64,000 nt of DNA from Buttiauxella agrestis ATCC 33320 (GCA_024169445.1 JALKFA010000001.1:4960001-5024000); one strand, 5' to 3'. Shown: positions 34,176 through 43,919, counted from the first letter of the stretch. Translations and numbers: made by a program. Notes: generated by a model not told the origin, from the letters alone.

Positions 34176-35438
34176 ATGATTAACCCCTCTTATCTGGCTA
34201 ATTACTTTACCGCGCTTGAGCGTGCTCCTTACGATGAGCGCTATCAGGCCCAAATGGCCGATGTCGACGGTCAGATAGCCGCCTGGGGCGAAATTGAAAC
34301 CGCCATTACCAGCGTACAGACAGCGGCCAAAGCACTTTATGCTGATAACGACGGCTTTAACACCACCAAGGCATCTGTATTACCGGAAAACTCCGGTGCC
34401 ACCGTCTCAACCGGCTCAGGTGCTATCCCGGGTCACCATGAACTCTATGTAGAGCAGGTAGCCAAGGCACAGCAGGAGTCGCTCAACTTCGGTACCAGTG
34501 GCAACGTACCCGCAGGCACGCTGACTATCAGTGGCACCGATGCGGATGGCAATCCACTGACCCTGAGCATCGACACCAGCACTCTAAATCCACCTACCGT
34601 AGAGTCGCTGTCCAACGCTATTAACGCTCAGGGAGACGACCTGGGGGTATCAGCCTCAGTGCTCAAGGACGACACCGGCAGCTACAACCTGGTGGTGACC
34701 AGTGACGATACCGGAACAGATAATGCCTTTACCGTCAGCTTTAGCGATCCTTCTGTCACTCAGAAACAGCTAAGCCCACCGCAAAATGCCATTGTCTGGT
34801 ACGGCGGCCAAAATACTGGCATCAAGTACGAATCAGCGAGCAATACCATCACTGATATGATCCCTGGCGTCACGATTAACGTCACCCAGCCGGGTCAAAT
34901 TACGATTGATGTCGTACCGGACACCGAGGCGATCACTACCGACGTACAAGCTTTTGTCGACAGCTACAACGCCATGCTCGACGTATTCACCACCCATGTG
35001 AACACGCCTGATGGCGCGCTCTATGCCAACGGCTCGGCACGTGGCATCCAGAACAGCCTCAAACAAACCTTCTATACCGTGAGTCCGGACGGAATGATGA
35101 TGGCCAACTACGGCATCACCTCGGACCCCTACACCGGCAAGCTGACGCTGGATACCGAAGAGCTGCAAACCGCGCTCACCGAAAACCCTGAAGATGTGGC
35201 GGCACTGTTCAAAGACGTGGCCACGCAGATCGACGACCTCGTTTACAACTACACGGCTACCAGCGGCACCATCTACAACGCTCAGCAAAGTCTGGACAAA
35301 GAAAAAGCCAGTATCCAGTCAGATATGGACGCGCTTGATCGCCGTATGGATAAGGTCTACCAGCAATACCTGAAAGAATTCACAGAGATGGTCGAGTACA
35401 TGAACATCATGAATGCCACCTCGGCCATGTTCCAATAA
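34176..35438 (+). CDS. fliD: Flagellar filament cap protein FliD (LafB)
   Basis: 420 residues, similar to lateral-type FliD/LafB. It has an N-terminal FliD_N region, two central hook-IN-like stretches (AGTLTISGTDADGNPLTLSI) and a C-terminal coiled region (SLDKEKASIQSDMDALDRRM) for pentamer contacts. It caps the filament and promotes flagellin folding at the tip. First gene of a run fliD-fliS-fliT-fliK-fliL-fliA-motA-motB with little spacing. Confidence 0.92.
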   Translation: MINPSYLANYFTALERAPYDERYQAQMADVDGQIAAWGEIETAITSVQTAAKALYADNDGFNTTKASVLPENSGATVSTGSGAIPGHHELYVEQVAKAQQESLNFGTSGNVPAGTLTISGTDADGNPLTLSIDTSTLNPPTVESLSNAINAQGDDLGVSASVLKDDTGSYNLVVTSDDTGTDNAFTVSFSDPSVTQKQLSPPQNAIVWYGGQNTGIKYESASNTITDMIPGVTINVTQPGQITIDVVPDTEAITTDVQAFVDSYNAMLDVFTTHVNTPDGALYANGSARGIQNSLKQTFYTVSPDGMMMANYGITSDPYTGKLTLDTEELQTALTENPEDVAALFKDVATQIDDLVYNYTATSGTIYNAQQSLDKEKASIQSDMDALDRRMDKVYQQYLKEFTEMVEYMNIMNATSAMFQ

Positions 35439-35454
35439 CCAGGCAGGAGTCGCC

Positions 35455-35835
35455 ATGTTTAACAATGACAACCCGCTCATCGCTTATCGGCAGAATGCAG
35501 GTGCGGCGCGTATCGCCGCAGCCAGTCCACAACAACTGGTAGTCATATTACTCGAGCACCTGCTCGACGAGTTGGACTATATCGAAAACTACATCGCCAC
35601 CATGCAGCTCAACCATAAAGGCGACAGTATCAGCAAATGTCTGGAGATCCTCCATGTGCTGGATGCCAGCCTGGATACCCAAAATGGAGGGGAGCTGGCG
35701 GAAAACCTGCACCAGCTCTACGACTTTTGCAGTCGCCGCCTTCTGACCGTCAACTTGCGCAATCAGCCAGAACCGCTGGCTGAAGTGCGCCGGGTCATTA
35801 TCCCGCTCAAAGAAGGTTGGGAAGGTACTACGTGA
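35455..35835 (+). CDS. fliS: Flagellin export chaperone FliS (LafC)
   Basis: 126 residues from ATG 35455 (AGGAG upstream). Typical FliS N terminus (NPLIAYRQNAGAARIAAASP), four-helix layout and LVVILLEHLLDEL. Binds the C terminus of flagellin to prevent premature assembly. Its stop overlaps the fliT GTG start. Confidence 0.9.
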   Translation: MFNNDNPLIAYRQNAGAARIAAASPQQLVVILLEHLLDELDYIENYIATMQLNHKGDSISKCLEILHVLDASLDTQNGGELAENLHQLYDFCSRRLLTVNLRNQPEPLAEVRRVIIPLKEGWEGTT

Positions 35836-36143
35836 TTGACCTCATCAAACGGCATGGTGAGCAACTGCTTACTGCCATGGAAGATGCAGCATCCAAACGC
35901 CAATGGAAAACGTTGATTCGACTGGACGGCCAGCTTGCCGAGTTATTGCGCCGTCTAAATGAGCAACCCAAGCTCAAGGAGCAATTACCGATGGCCCTGT
36001 GGCAGGCTCGCCACCGGCAAATCATCAACCAGTTGGAAGCCCGCAAAGCCTGGCTGGGTGAACGGCTGCGTGGAGATAGCGAGTTGCGGGAAGGCAAACG
36101 AGCCTATCGCGAAGTTCAGTTGTACGGAGGAGAAAAACAGTGA
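35832..36143 (+). CDS. fliT: FliT-like export chaperone (LafD)
   Basis: 103 residues from GTG 35832, all-helical (AMEDAASKRQWKTLIRLDGQ, then QIINQLEARKAWLGERL). Position after fliS and size identify it as the FliT/LafD chaperone, expected to bind FliD. Sequence signature is weak, as is usual for FliT. GTGA overlaps on both sides show tight coupling. Confidence 0.75.
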   Translation: MIDLIKRHGEQLLTAMEDAASKRQWKTLIRLDGQLAELLRRLNEQPKLKEQLPMALWQARHRQIINQLEARKAWLGERLRGDSELREGKRAYREVQLYGGEKQ

Positions 36144-37336
36144 TTCAGCCTGCAGCAAGTCAATCCAGCGGAAGTCAGGCTTCCCCTGCATCCGGAAAAG
36201 TGACTTCCCCGACATTCGGAAACGTGACTTCCCCGGCTTCCGGAAGTTTCACTGCCCTGTCTCAGCCCGTACCGGAATCCTCCTCCAGTGCAAAGTCTCC
36301 TTCCGCCAACGAGTTGATAGCGAAGATTGAGCAATTGCGTCACATGCCAGGACAGCCATCTGACTGGCAAACCAGACTCGATAAGGTACTGGAGACGCTC
36401 CGTTCCCATGAACAGGGCGACAAAGCAGCCTCAGATACACTGATGGAAGCAGTCAGCCAGTTATGGCAACGACAGTCACAAGAGCCCGCGACGATGGAGC
36501 AAATGCAGCAGTTTTTAGCTGCACTACAAAAAACGTTGGCTGAACAGCCCAATAGCGAGCAGTTAATTTCGCAGCTTCGCGGTATGCAGGATATACGCCC
36601 TGTCCCCTTGGGGCAGCATGCCAGACTGACCGTTGGCGATCTCCAGAAGCAAGCCCCCCATCAGATTGGCAAAATCGCCAACGGTGCTCCGATGGCCCCT
36701 TTACAGGCACAGGCTCTTCTGACCCAACCCCAGATGGACGCCCAACTGCTCTCACAATTAACCACCGCAGCCCTCAATGGTGAACAGCTCAGCGAGCTGA
36801 CTAATCTCGCTCAGTTGCGCCAGGCGCAGCCTCAACTGCCTGTAACAGCAGGAGCCATGAACCGCGCTATGCCGGGGACAGTCGGGCATGAATTTTCCCC
36901 TCTGACCCTCGACAAGCAAACGTCCATGTGGGCCGAGCAGATGCTGGCACCGCTTACGGAGCGCTTGCGGGTACAGAGCCAACTAGGAGTAAAGCAGGCG
37001 ACCTTGCGGCTTGATCCACCCAATCTGGGCAAGCTCGACCTTCAAGTGCGGACGGAAGATGACAGGGTATTTATCCAGATTTCCGCCACCAATCCGATGG
37101 TCAGAGACCAGTTGCTGCAATTAAGCGATCGGCTGCGTCAGGATATCTTGCACGGCCAGGCCTACAGCCAGGTGAGTGTCGAAATCGGCCAACCCAGTGG
37201 TGAACAACCCGCAGGTCAGGGTCAGCACAACGGTGGCAACAATCAGAACATAACCCAGGCCATAGAAGGTCACGAGGAGCAGGAGTGGCGTTCACTCGCG
37301 ACCACTTCTGACTATAACCTGGACACTTACGTCTAA
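36140..37336 (+). CDS. fliK: Hook-length control protein FliK (LafE)
   Basis: 398 residues from GTG 36140. The N-terminal part is low-complexity, Gln/Ser/Pro-rich. Residues ~14-40 consist of an 8-residue repeat (S-P-x-S/F-G-x-V-T) encoded by a 24-bp tandem repeat at about 36180-36251. The C-terminal Flg_hook domain (QATLRLDPPNLGKLDLQVRT) contacts FlhB to switch export specificity when the hook reaches length. The long disordered centre is the ruler. Confidence 0.9.
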   Translation: MIQPAASQSSGSQASPASGKVTSPTFGNVTSPASGSFTALSQPVPESSSSAKSPSANELIAKIEQLRHMPGQPSDWQTRLDKVLETLRSHEQGDKAASDTLMEAVSQLWQRQSQEPATMEQMQQFLAALQKTLAEQPNSEQLISQLRGMQDIRPVPLGQHARLTVGDLQKQAPHQIGKIANGAPMAPLQAQALLTQPQMDAQLLSQLTTAALNGEQLSELTNLAQLRQAQPQLPVTAGAMNRAMPGTVGHEFSPLTLDKQTSMWAEQMLAPLTERLRVQSQLGVKQATLRLDPPNLGKLDLQVRTEDDRVFIQISATNPMVRDQLLQLSDRLRQDILHGQAYSQVSVEIGQPSGEQPAGQGQHNGGNNQNITQAIEGHEEQEWRSLATTSDYNLDTYV

Positions 37337-37364
37337 TTTCTCTTGTGGAATGAGATCTATACCC

Positions 37365-37820
37365 ATGGCAAAAAATATCATCATTATCGTTCTCGTTGTC
37401 TTGCTGGCTGCCGTTGGGGGCTTTGTCGCCCTCGGCGGGAAGGAAGGAGTGCAAAAATTAATTGGCTCGTCTGAAACCAGCAAAAAAGAGCCAGCCCCCG
37501 AACTACAGATCTACAGCATTGAAAAGGTGCTGTTAACTCTGCCGGAACCAGGTCAAGCCAAGGTTCATCACGCTCAGGTTGATGTCGTGCTCACCAGTTT
37601 CGATCCTAAAGCCATCGAGACCTTCAAGAAACTGGACCCTTTGCTACGCAACATCATTATTGAAGTCTTCGCCGAAAAAACCTTCAGCCAGCTCAAGGAC
37701 ACGAAAAACTTTAGCGCGCTGCAAAGTGAAGTTCAGGCTGCTTTGACGGTGGCTCTGGTCAAGTACAAGATCGAAATCAAGCTGCTGGACGTGAAATTTA
37801 GCAAGATGGTTTTGCAATAA
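37365..37820 (+). CDS. fliL: Flagellar stator-associated protein FliL (LafF)
   Basis: 151 residues: one N-terminal membrane helix (NIIIIVLVVLLAAVGGFVAL) and a periplasmic FliL domain (AQVDVVLTSFDP, then FKKLDPLLRNIIIEVFAEKT). FliL supports stator function under load, relevant for surface movement. ATG 37365 chosen; an ATG five codons upstream is possible. Confidence 0.9.
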   Translation: MAKNIIIIVLVVLLAAVGGFVALGGKEGVQKLIGSSETSKKEPAPELQIYSIEKVLLTLPEPGQAKVHHAQVDVVLTSFDPKAIETFKKLDPLLRNIIIEVFAEKTFSQLKDTKNFSALQSEVQAALTVALVKYKIEIKLLDVKFSKMVLQ

Positions 37821-37833
37821 ATAGGTTGCCACG

Positions 37834-38565
37834 ATGCCGATGTTTGCCACCAGCAATACCGCGTTCTTTGAACAGCTCCAGGAACGCAAGAATATTGAGA
37901 GTAATCTGCTTCGGCAGTACCTCCCTCTCGTCCACAAGCTGGTCAATCAGCTACGCAGCCATGCGGGTCCCGTCATGGGGCGAGAGGATATGGTCCAGCT
38001 CGGTCTGATGGCGCTGCTGGATGCACTCCGTCGTTATCCAGGCCAGCTGGATGACGGTTTTATGATCTATTGCAAACAGAAAATACGAGGCTCCATCCTC
38101 GACGAGTTAAGGAGACTTGACTGGCGTTCACGTAGTGTCCGCCAGGAGGCTCATCGGCTTAATGACATCACCCGCCAACTCACCCAACGTCTTGGTCGTT
38201 CACCCAAACCGGATGAACTGGTCGAAGAAATGGGGATCACCGCTGATGAGTTGAGAACCCTGGAGCAGGATACTCACGCCAACACCCTGCAAAGCCTGGA
38301 AACCTTACTGGAGCAAGAGCCGCATTACCATCCAGCGGGCCGCGACACCACAGAAGTGCTGGATAAGCAACGCTGGCTAGGGCAGGCCCTTGCACAGTTG
38401 CCGGAGCCTGATCGTCTGGTACTAAGCCTTTACTACCAGCACGAACTCAACATGAAAGAAATTGCGGCCGTCATGCAGAGAACCGAAGCCCGTGTTTGCC
38501 AGTTGCACAAGCAGGCCGTATCCCGCCTGCAAGCAATATTACAAAATGAAATGGAGTTGAATTAA
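37834..38565 (+). CDS. fliA: Flagellar sigma-28 factor FliA (LafS)
   Basis: 243 residues with region 2 (YLPLVHKLVNQLRSHAG; DMVQLGLMALLDALRRY), the typical FliA segment RGSILDELRRLDWRSRSVRQ and region 4 (LSLYYQHELNMKEIAAVMQR). Directs polymerase to late genes such as flagellin and is held by FlgM (53401-53799). Its place just before motA/motB is the laf arrangement, unlike primary fliA next to fliZ. Confidence 0.95.
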   Translation: MPMFATSNTAFFEQLQERKNIESNLLRQYLPLVHKLVNQLRSHAGPVMGREDMVQLGLMALLDALRRYPGQLDDGFMIYCKQKIRGSILDELRRLDWRSRSVRQEAHRLNDITRQLTQRLGRSPKPDELVEEMGITADELRTLEQDTHANTLQSLETLLEQEPHYHPAGRDTTEVLDKQRWLGQALAQLPEPDRLVLSLYYQHELNMKEIAAVMQRTEARVCQLHKQAVSRLQAILQNEMELN

Positions 38566-39422
38566 TGTTAAAAATCATCGGTATCCTGGTGGTGCTGGTC
38601 ACGGTCATCTGCGGCTATCTATTTGCGGGTGGTTCACTGCGCATGCTCTGGCAGCCGAGCGAATACGTCATTATTTTGGGTGCAGCAGCGGGTTCGATAC
38701 TGCTGGCCAACGACAAAGAGGTGTTGCGAGACATCGGCTCCCAATGCAGGCGGGCCTTCGTGAAACATGATGATAGAGACCTGTACCAGCAGTTCATCCT
38801 GCTCACCATGGAAGTGTTAGAAAACACCAAGCGCCAGGGTCTCAAGTACCTGGATGAACACATTGAGAATCCTCAAGAGAGTACTCTCTTTGCCAAATAT
38901 CCCCTGATCTTGAATGAACTCCAGTTGGTCACCTTTCTTACCGATAACCTGCGCCTACTTTCGATGGGAAAAATAGAAGGGTACGAACTGGAAGCGATTC
39001 TCGACAAAGAGATTGCCGCGATGGTGGAGACACGCCTCGCCGCCTCTGTGGCTGTCGGTGGTGTCGCCGAAGCTATGCCCGGTTTTGGTATCATGGCAGC
39101 CGTTCTGGCCATCGTCATCACCATGGGCAAAATCGATGCCGGTATCGTGGTTGTTGGCCTTAATGTCGCAGGTGCACTGATAGGAACCTTCTTCGGTATT
39201 TTTATGTGCTACGGCCTGCTCAGCCCGCTGTCAGAAGCAATGAAAGCCACGGTAGAACGCGATATGACCCTGCTGTATGCCTGTCGTGAAGTATTGATCA
39301 ACTTCGCTGCTGGTAAGTCACCACTGATGTCTGTTGACGCCGGTCGCCGCATGATCCCAGAAAAATATAAACCGACCTTCTCCGTAATGGAAACCTGGAT
39401 CGAAGAGGGCAAGGCGCAATGA
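38565..39422 (+). CDS. motA: Flagellar stator protein MotA (LafT)
   Basis: 285 residues with four membrane helices, the cytoplasmic loop and the conserved C-terminal block VGGVAEAMPGFGIMAAVLAI..GLNVAGALIGTFFGIF. Sequence type follows the proton-driven enterobacterial MotA. Start overlaps the sigma stop (TAATG); stop overlaps motB. Confidence 0.95.
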   Translation: MLKIIGILVVLVTVICGYLFAGGSLRMLWQPSEYVIILGAAAGSILLANDKEVLRDIGSQCRRAFVKHDDRDLYQQFILLTMEVLENTKRQGLKYLDEHIENPQESTLFAKYPLILNELQLVTFLTDNLRLLSMGKIEGYELEAILDKEIAAMVETRLAASVAVGGVAEAMPGFGIMAAVLAIVITMGKIDAGIVVVGLNVAGALIGTFFGIFMCYGLLSPLSEAMKATVERDMTLLYACREVLINFAAGKSPLMSVDAGRRMIPEKYKPTFSVMETWIEEGKAQ

Positions 39423-40378
39423 GTGACATTGGCGATTCCGATAAGAAACGCAATGCTAACAATGGCGATTCCGAGAAGAAGCGCAAGAATTCGATCATTA
39501 TCAAACGGGTGACCAAAGTGAACGGCAGCGTTCACAAAGGGGCCTGGAAAGTTGCATTTGCCGATTTCGCCATCTCCATGATGGCGCTGTTCCTGGTACT
39601 CTGGATCATGGGTGCAACCACAGAAGAACAGCGCCAACAGATGGCAAGTGCCGTGGAATCTAATGAAATTGTTGAATTTGATGGTGCCTCTTCGATATTA
39701 GAAGGGGCTGGCGGTAACACGCTGCAGGAGAAAACTGAGAGCGCTTCCTCGACTAAGAAAGAAGAAGAGAGCTCAACGGATGCGTCAGACGAGGAAAAAA
39801 AGGAAGCCCTCTCAAGGTTAGCCTCCTATTACGAATCACAGGCACAACTCGGCCAACTGGCCACAGAGTTAACCCAGACCATTCAGGAGATGAAGGTCAG
39901 CGACAGTGTCGTTATCGAGGTGGTTGAACAAGGGGTCAGAGTCCGTTTCCAGGATCAGGCTAAAAAGCCGCTATTCGACAGCGGCAGCCGTCAACTCAGC
40001 AACTATTTCGTTAAGATATTACGCAACCTTGCCCCTGCCTTCTCGAAGATCAACAACAAGGTGATGATCAGTGGCCACTCCGATGCTACGCCACTTAACA
40101 ATGCCTTCTACTCCAACTGGGAACTGTCGACAGAGCGCGCGATTTCAGCACGACACATACTGGTGCAAAACGGCATGTTGTCTGATCGCGTACTTCAATT
40201 GGCTGGTTATGCCGACACCATGCCGCTTCAAGGCAAGGATCCGCTGGACCCGGTCAACCGTCGAATAGAGATATTAATCCTGACCGAGAAGGGAGAAAAG
40301 GAGCTGAAAAATATGTTCAAACAGGGCCCAGCGTCTGAGCCATCTGCTCCTGCCACATCAGCCCCACCAGCGAGCTAA
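39419..40378 (+). CDS. motB: Flagellar stator protein MotB (LafU)
   Basis: 319 residues: a single membrane helix with the ion-carrying Asp in AFADFAISMMALFLVLWIMG, a linker unusually rich in Ser/Glu/Lys (~85-125), and an OmpA-like peptidoglycan-binding domain (ISGHSDATPLNN; NRRIEILIL). Ends in an Ala/Pro/Ser-rich tail. Last gene of the block, followed by a REP element and a bidirectional terminator. Confidence 0.95.
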   Translation: MSDIGDSDKKRNANNGDSEKKRKNSIIIKRVTKVNGSVHKGAWKVAFADFAISMMALFLVLWIMGATTEEQRQQMASAVESNEIVEFDGASSILEGAGGNTLQEKTESASSTKKEEESSTDASDEEKKEALSRLASYYESQAQLGQLATELTQTIQEMKVSDSVVIEVVEQGVRVRFQDQAKKPLFDSGSRQLSNYFVKILRNLAPAFSKINNKVMISGHSDATPLNNAFYSNWELSTERAISARHILVQNGMLSDRVLQLAGYADTMPLQGKDPLDPVNRRIEILILTEKGEKELKNMFKQGPASEPSAPATSAPPAS

Positions 40379-40389
40379 GTGGTTCAGTG

Positions 40390-40422
40390 TTGTCGGATGA
40401 CGCTGCGTTAATCCGACCTACG
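40390..40422. repeat. REP-like element
   Basis: GTCGGATGACGCTGCGTTAATCCGAC forms an imperfect palindrome followed by CTACGAA, related to 1537-1594. Confidence 0.55.
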
Positions 40423-40450
40423 AAGGAAGTTTGTCATTCAGACTGAGACA

Positions 40451-40482
40451 AAAAAGGGAACCGGTTACGGTTCCCTTTTTAT
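40451..40482. terminator. Bidirectional terminator between motB and the converging flg block
   Basis: AAGGGAACCG (40454-40463) and CGGTTCCCTT (40468-40477) with A and T runs on either side. It serves both converging operons. Confidence 0.9.
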
Positions 40483-40489
40483 ATCAACA

Positions 40490-41569
40490 TCAATACTCTT
40501 CTTGCCGCTCATCCGCTGTTGCCAGAATACTTTGTACTGTGCCGCGCGGCACATTGGCCTGAGTCGTGAACAGCATCAGAGGGTGAGATGATTCTTTGAC
40601 AAAACAGGCTATAACTTGGTCCATCAGGCCATCAAGTTCCCTGGTGCCCAGATCGTTGGGTTGAACCTGAAGTTGCCCCATCCATTGTCTCTGCATTTGT
40701 TGCAGCATGAAGAAATGCGACTCAATCTCGCGATCAAGATTCACGATCCGGCTCTCCGCCAGTGCGATATCCTCTTCATTGCCCAACTTCCACAGACCCA
40801 CTTCGCGCCAGGAGATATCAGGCTCCAGTTGTAGCTTGATGGGTTCACCGGTCGGGATGCGAACGCCACCACCTCGGATATAAAGCTGCCCGTTGACCTT
40901 CTTCCACTGCTCAATCGGCACGCTAAACGCCATCCCGCTCTTTTCACTGGCTCGAGATCGGATGCCAACTCGGGCAAAAGCACGCCCGACCTGACGAATT
41001 CGCGCATCCTGGAGCGAATCCCCTTTGATGCTTAGACCCGCCCGGACCGGGCGTCCTCCCAGTAATATCAATTCAAGGTGTTCATCCCGTCCAGCAGGAG
41101 CCAACAGGTTCAGACCCGCGATTGAAAACTCACGAATATCCTGATAACCGAGCAATGCCGGGCGGAACTCCTGGGTCAACAGACGCAGGTTACTGTAGTG
41201 GGTCTGAAAAGGGATCCTGGCCACTAACCGCTTCTGCTCTTGCAGTTGGGTTGTCCATCCCTTGAATGAGCCTGACTCTCTGATACCAACGAAGAGTCGC
41301 ATCAAGTCGCGCAACCCTTGCCTGACTAACAACAGAGCGCGGAGCGTAATCTGCACAGCCGTTGCTTGCTGCTGCAAAGAACCTACCTGAGCCCAAAAAC
41401 GATGTAAGTCATAGCGCCCAGGGAGAGGACGCAATAATGGAGGCGGTAGCTGCTCCAGTTCGAGCGTTTTTCCTGCTTCAACGGAGGAAGAGCTCGGAGG
41501 CGTCGCAAAACGCCTCCTCTGAAGCCCATCGAGAGTACCGAGGCGCTGGGAAGAATTAACAACCTTCAT
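40490..41569 (-). CDS. LafW-like putative hook-associated protein
   Basis: 359 residues, no strong motif. The protein has a helical N-terminal third, a beta-rich middle (LELILLGGRPVRAGLSIKGD; GQLYIRGGGVRIPTG) reminiscent of hook-IN motifs, and a helical end. It follows flgL by 4 bases in the same operon, exactly where lateral (Flag-2) loci carry lafW, described as a hook-associated protein. No signal peptide. Identity is by position and general look; another filament- or junction-related role is possible. Confidence 0.5.
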   Translation of the reverse strand: MKVVNSSQRLGTLDGLQRRRFATPPSSSSVEAGKTLELEQLPPPLLRPLPGRYDLHRFWAQVGSLQQQATAVQITLRALLLVRQGLRDLMRLFVGIRESGSFKGWTTQLQEQKRLVARIPFQTHYSNLRLLTQEFRPALLGYQDIREFSIAGLNLLAPAGRDEHLELILLGGRPVRAGLSIKGDSLQDARIRQVGRAFARVGIRSRASEKSGMAFSVPIEQWKKVNGQLYIRGGGVRIPTGEPIKLQLEPDISWREVGLWKLGNEEDIALAESRIVNLDREIESHFFMLQQMQRQWMGQLQVQPNDLGTRELDGLMDQVIACFVKESSHPLMLFTTQANVPRGTVQSILATADERQEEY

Positions 41570-41573
41570 ATCA

Positions 41574-42497
41574 TTACATCATCTGGAATAAATTCATCTG
41601 AGACATGTCCAGATAAGTTTTCTGTATGGCCTGAAGAGCAACCGCTGACTCAGAGAGATCCATCGCCGCCTGAGCATAATCCAGATCACCAAACTGCCCT
41701 TGCAACTGCTGATTGAACATCAGGACATCAGTGTGAGAAAGCTGTACATCATCGACCATGTTCATGCGGCCACCCAGTTCAGCCAACTGCATGTTGACGG
41801 CATCCTGGAATTCGCCAACGGAGACCAGCAGTTCATCAGAAGCCTGAGCAATCTGTTCAGGTGTAGAGTTAGGATCACGCAGAATATCGACGGTATCATC
41901 AATGGTATTGAAGATGTCGTCGCCCGTACCAAACAGGTCAGCAAACGGGCTGAAGGCTGATTCGATAGTTGTGCCTTCACCGATCGGTACCGGGCGTGAG
42001 CCAGTGTCGCCCTGGTAGACCCAAGTGGTATCACCGGTGACCGGATCTGTTTCCTCGACGATTGGCGGCTTATCAGTGACATTGCCACCAAACATATAAA
42101 AACCGGTCGGTGAAGTGCCATTGCATTGCAGCGCCAGTGCTTCATTAAGTTCACTCAACTCGGCAGCATAGGCTTCCAGTTCTTCGGGCGAGGCTGTACC
42201 AGAACCAATGTTGATCGCAATCTCGGTAATACGATCGCAGATGGAGTTCATCTGGGTCAGATAGCTGTCGGCCGACATGAAAATAGACTCAAGGTTATTG
42301 AGATTATCCATGTAAGTATTGATCTGGTTTTCACTGTGACGCAGATCCTGAATGGCTCGTGCGGCCAGAGGATCATCGGATGGGCGCAACATGCGGTTAC
42401 CCGTTGCCATCTTGGCTGCCGTCTCATAGTAACTGACGTTTGACTTGACCATTGCGGAGTACATGGTCGTGTTCATCATGTTGGAACTTACACGCAT
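41574..42497 (-). CDS. flgL: Hook-filament junction protein FlgL
   Basis: 307 residues with flagellin-like ends: MRVSSNMMNTTMYSAMVKSN and QAAMDLSESAVALQAIQKTY. The variable centre carries a short acidic segment (~125-200). It joins FlgK to the filament. The intercistronic space with flgK contains a hairpin (GGCC-rich, 42525-42556). Confidence 0.92.
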   Translation of the reverse strand: MRVSSNMMNTTMYSAMVKSNVSYYETAAKMATGNRMLRPSDDPLAARAIQDLRHSENQINTYMDNLNNLESIFMSADSYLTQMNSICDRITEIAINIGSGTASPEELEAYAAELSELNEALALQCNGTSPTGFYMFGGNVTDKPPIVEETDPVTGDTTWVYQGDTGSRPVPIGEGTTIESAFSPFADLFGTGDDIFNTIDDTVDILRDPNSTPEQIAQASDELLVSVGEFQDAVNMQLAELGGRMNMVDDVQLSHTDVLMFNQQLQGQFGDLDYAQAAMDLSESAVALQAIQKTYLDMSQMNLFQMM

Positions 42498-42557
42498 AGG
42501 AATTTCTCACAAGATTGTCAGACCCTCTCCCCCGCCAAAAGGCCGGAGAGACAGTCG

Positions 42558-43919
42558 TTAGAACATGTTCATGACGGTGGCAAACAGCTCATCGCTCGTC
42601 GCAATAACTTGAGCGTTGGCGACATAGTTCTGCTGGTAAGTCATCAGGCTCATCGCTTCCTCATCCATGTTAACCCCACTCACCGATGACCAGGAGTAAT
42701 AGGCCTGCTCCATGGTGGACATTGCCATCTCGTAGGCCTCACGCGCACTAGATGCCGCACTTGCAACATGGCTATAAACAGCGTTATAGCTGTCGTTTAA
42801 GCTGAAAGAACCGCCGCCAAGTGAGTCGAACACGAAGGATTGATTCTGCACGTTAAGCATGTTTTGCAGATTACTGTTGTCACCCGCGCCACCAGTCGGC
42901 GAAGAGGCAAAAGCCAGATCGGCGTTGGTAAAGCCATCGGCCACCTCGATGGTGCCAGCCGGATCCGCTGGGTCGTAGGTGAACATCGGTTTACCTGGGT
43001 TGCCATTGAGATCATAGCCGACCACCTGCCAGCTGTTCATGGCATCCGCGAACTCTTGTGCAAACTCGTCGACGTAGGCCTGCGCTGGGATCAACTCTTC
43101 CTGATAGTATTCGTAGGTCGCGCCGAGTGCGCCACCGATATCCGGATTAAGATAGTAAACATCATCACCGAATTGTAATTCCAGCTTGCCATCTGAAGGC
43201 TGCGTACCTGAACTGAAACCGAGGGTAGCGGCCTCTCCCTGACTCACCAGCGGTTGTCCCTGTGGCAAAGTGACCTGAATAGTGCCGTCACCACAGTCGA
43301 TCACGCTGACATCAAGCATTTCGGAAAGCTGGAGTACTGCCACATCACGCTGATCCTGTAAGGCACTGACATCCTGCCCTGAGGTCATCCCTTCCTGGAT
43401 CTGCATGTTCAAATCTGCAATCTGCTTGGTCAGGGAGTTCACTTCCTGCACCATGGCCTGCATCGACTTGTTGACCTGATCAATCTGGTTTTCCAGGTTG
43501 CCGTCAATGTTTGTCATCTGGTTGCACAGCTCGCGAGCCGTGTTGAGTACGTCCTCGCGCAAGGCGGTGTTGCCCGGATCAGCCATGCAAGAACTGAGTG
43601 CGGCAAAATAACCGTCCAGCCCCATCCCCAGATTGCCACCATCGGTCGCAAAGGTGTTTTCCAGAGCCAGCATATAGCCTGCATAGGCACCGGTGTAGCC
43701 CACTTCAGTACCCGCATCCCATGCCTGAGCCACCAGGTATTGGTCGGAAATTCGTTGTACGCCATCGATACTCACCGTGCCGTCGGCGTTGGTGGTTGTC
43801 ATCAGCGAGTGCCGGCTGTAACCCGGCGTGTTGGCATTGGCGATGTTACTGGCAGTCACGTTCAGCCAGGCCTGCGATGCCTGCAAGCCAGACATCCCTA
43901 TCTGCGACATATTACTCAT
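42558..43919 (-). CDS. flgK: Hook-filament junction protein FlgK
   Basis: 453 residues: N-terminal rod motif (GLQASQAWLNVTASNIANANTP), long coiled region (QIDQVNKSMQAMVQEVNSLT) and C-terminal block VNMDEEAMSLMTYQQNYVAN. Shorter than primary FlgK of enterics (about 550), as expected for a lateral-type protein. Confidence 0.93.
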   Translation of the reverse strand: MSNMSQIGMSGLQASQAWLNVTASNIANANTPGYSRHSLMTTTNADGTVSIDGVQRISDQYLVAQAWDAGTEVGYTGAYAGYMLALENTFATDGGNLGMGLDGYFAALSSCMADPGNTALREDVLNTARELCNQMTNIDGNLENQIDQVNKSMQAMVQEVNSLTKQIADLNMQIQEGMTSGQDVSALQDQRDVAVLQLSEMLDVSVIDCGDGTIQVTLPQGQPLVSQGEAATLGFSSGTQPSDGKLELQFGDDVYYLNPDIGGALGATYEYYQEELIPAQAYVDEFAQEFADAMNSWQVVGYDLNGNPGKPMFTYDPADPAGTIEVADGFTNADLAFASSPTGGAGDNSNLQNMLNVQNQSFVFDSLGGGSFSLNDSYNAVYSHVASAASSAREAYEMAMSTMEQAYYSWSSVSGVNMDEEAMSLMTYQQNYVANAQVIATSDELFATVMNMF

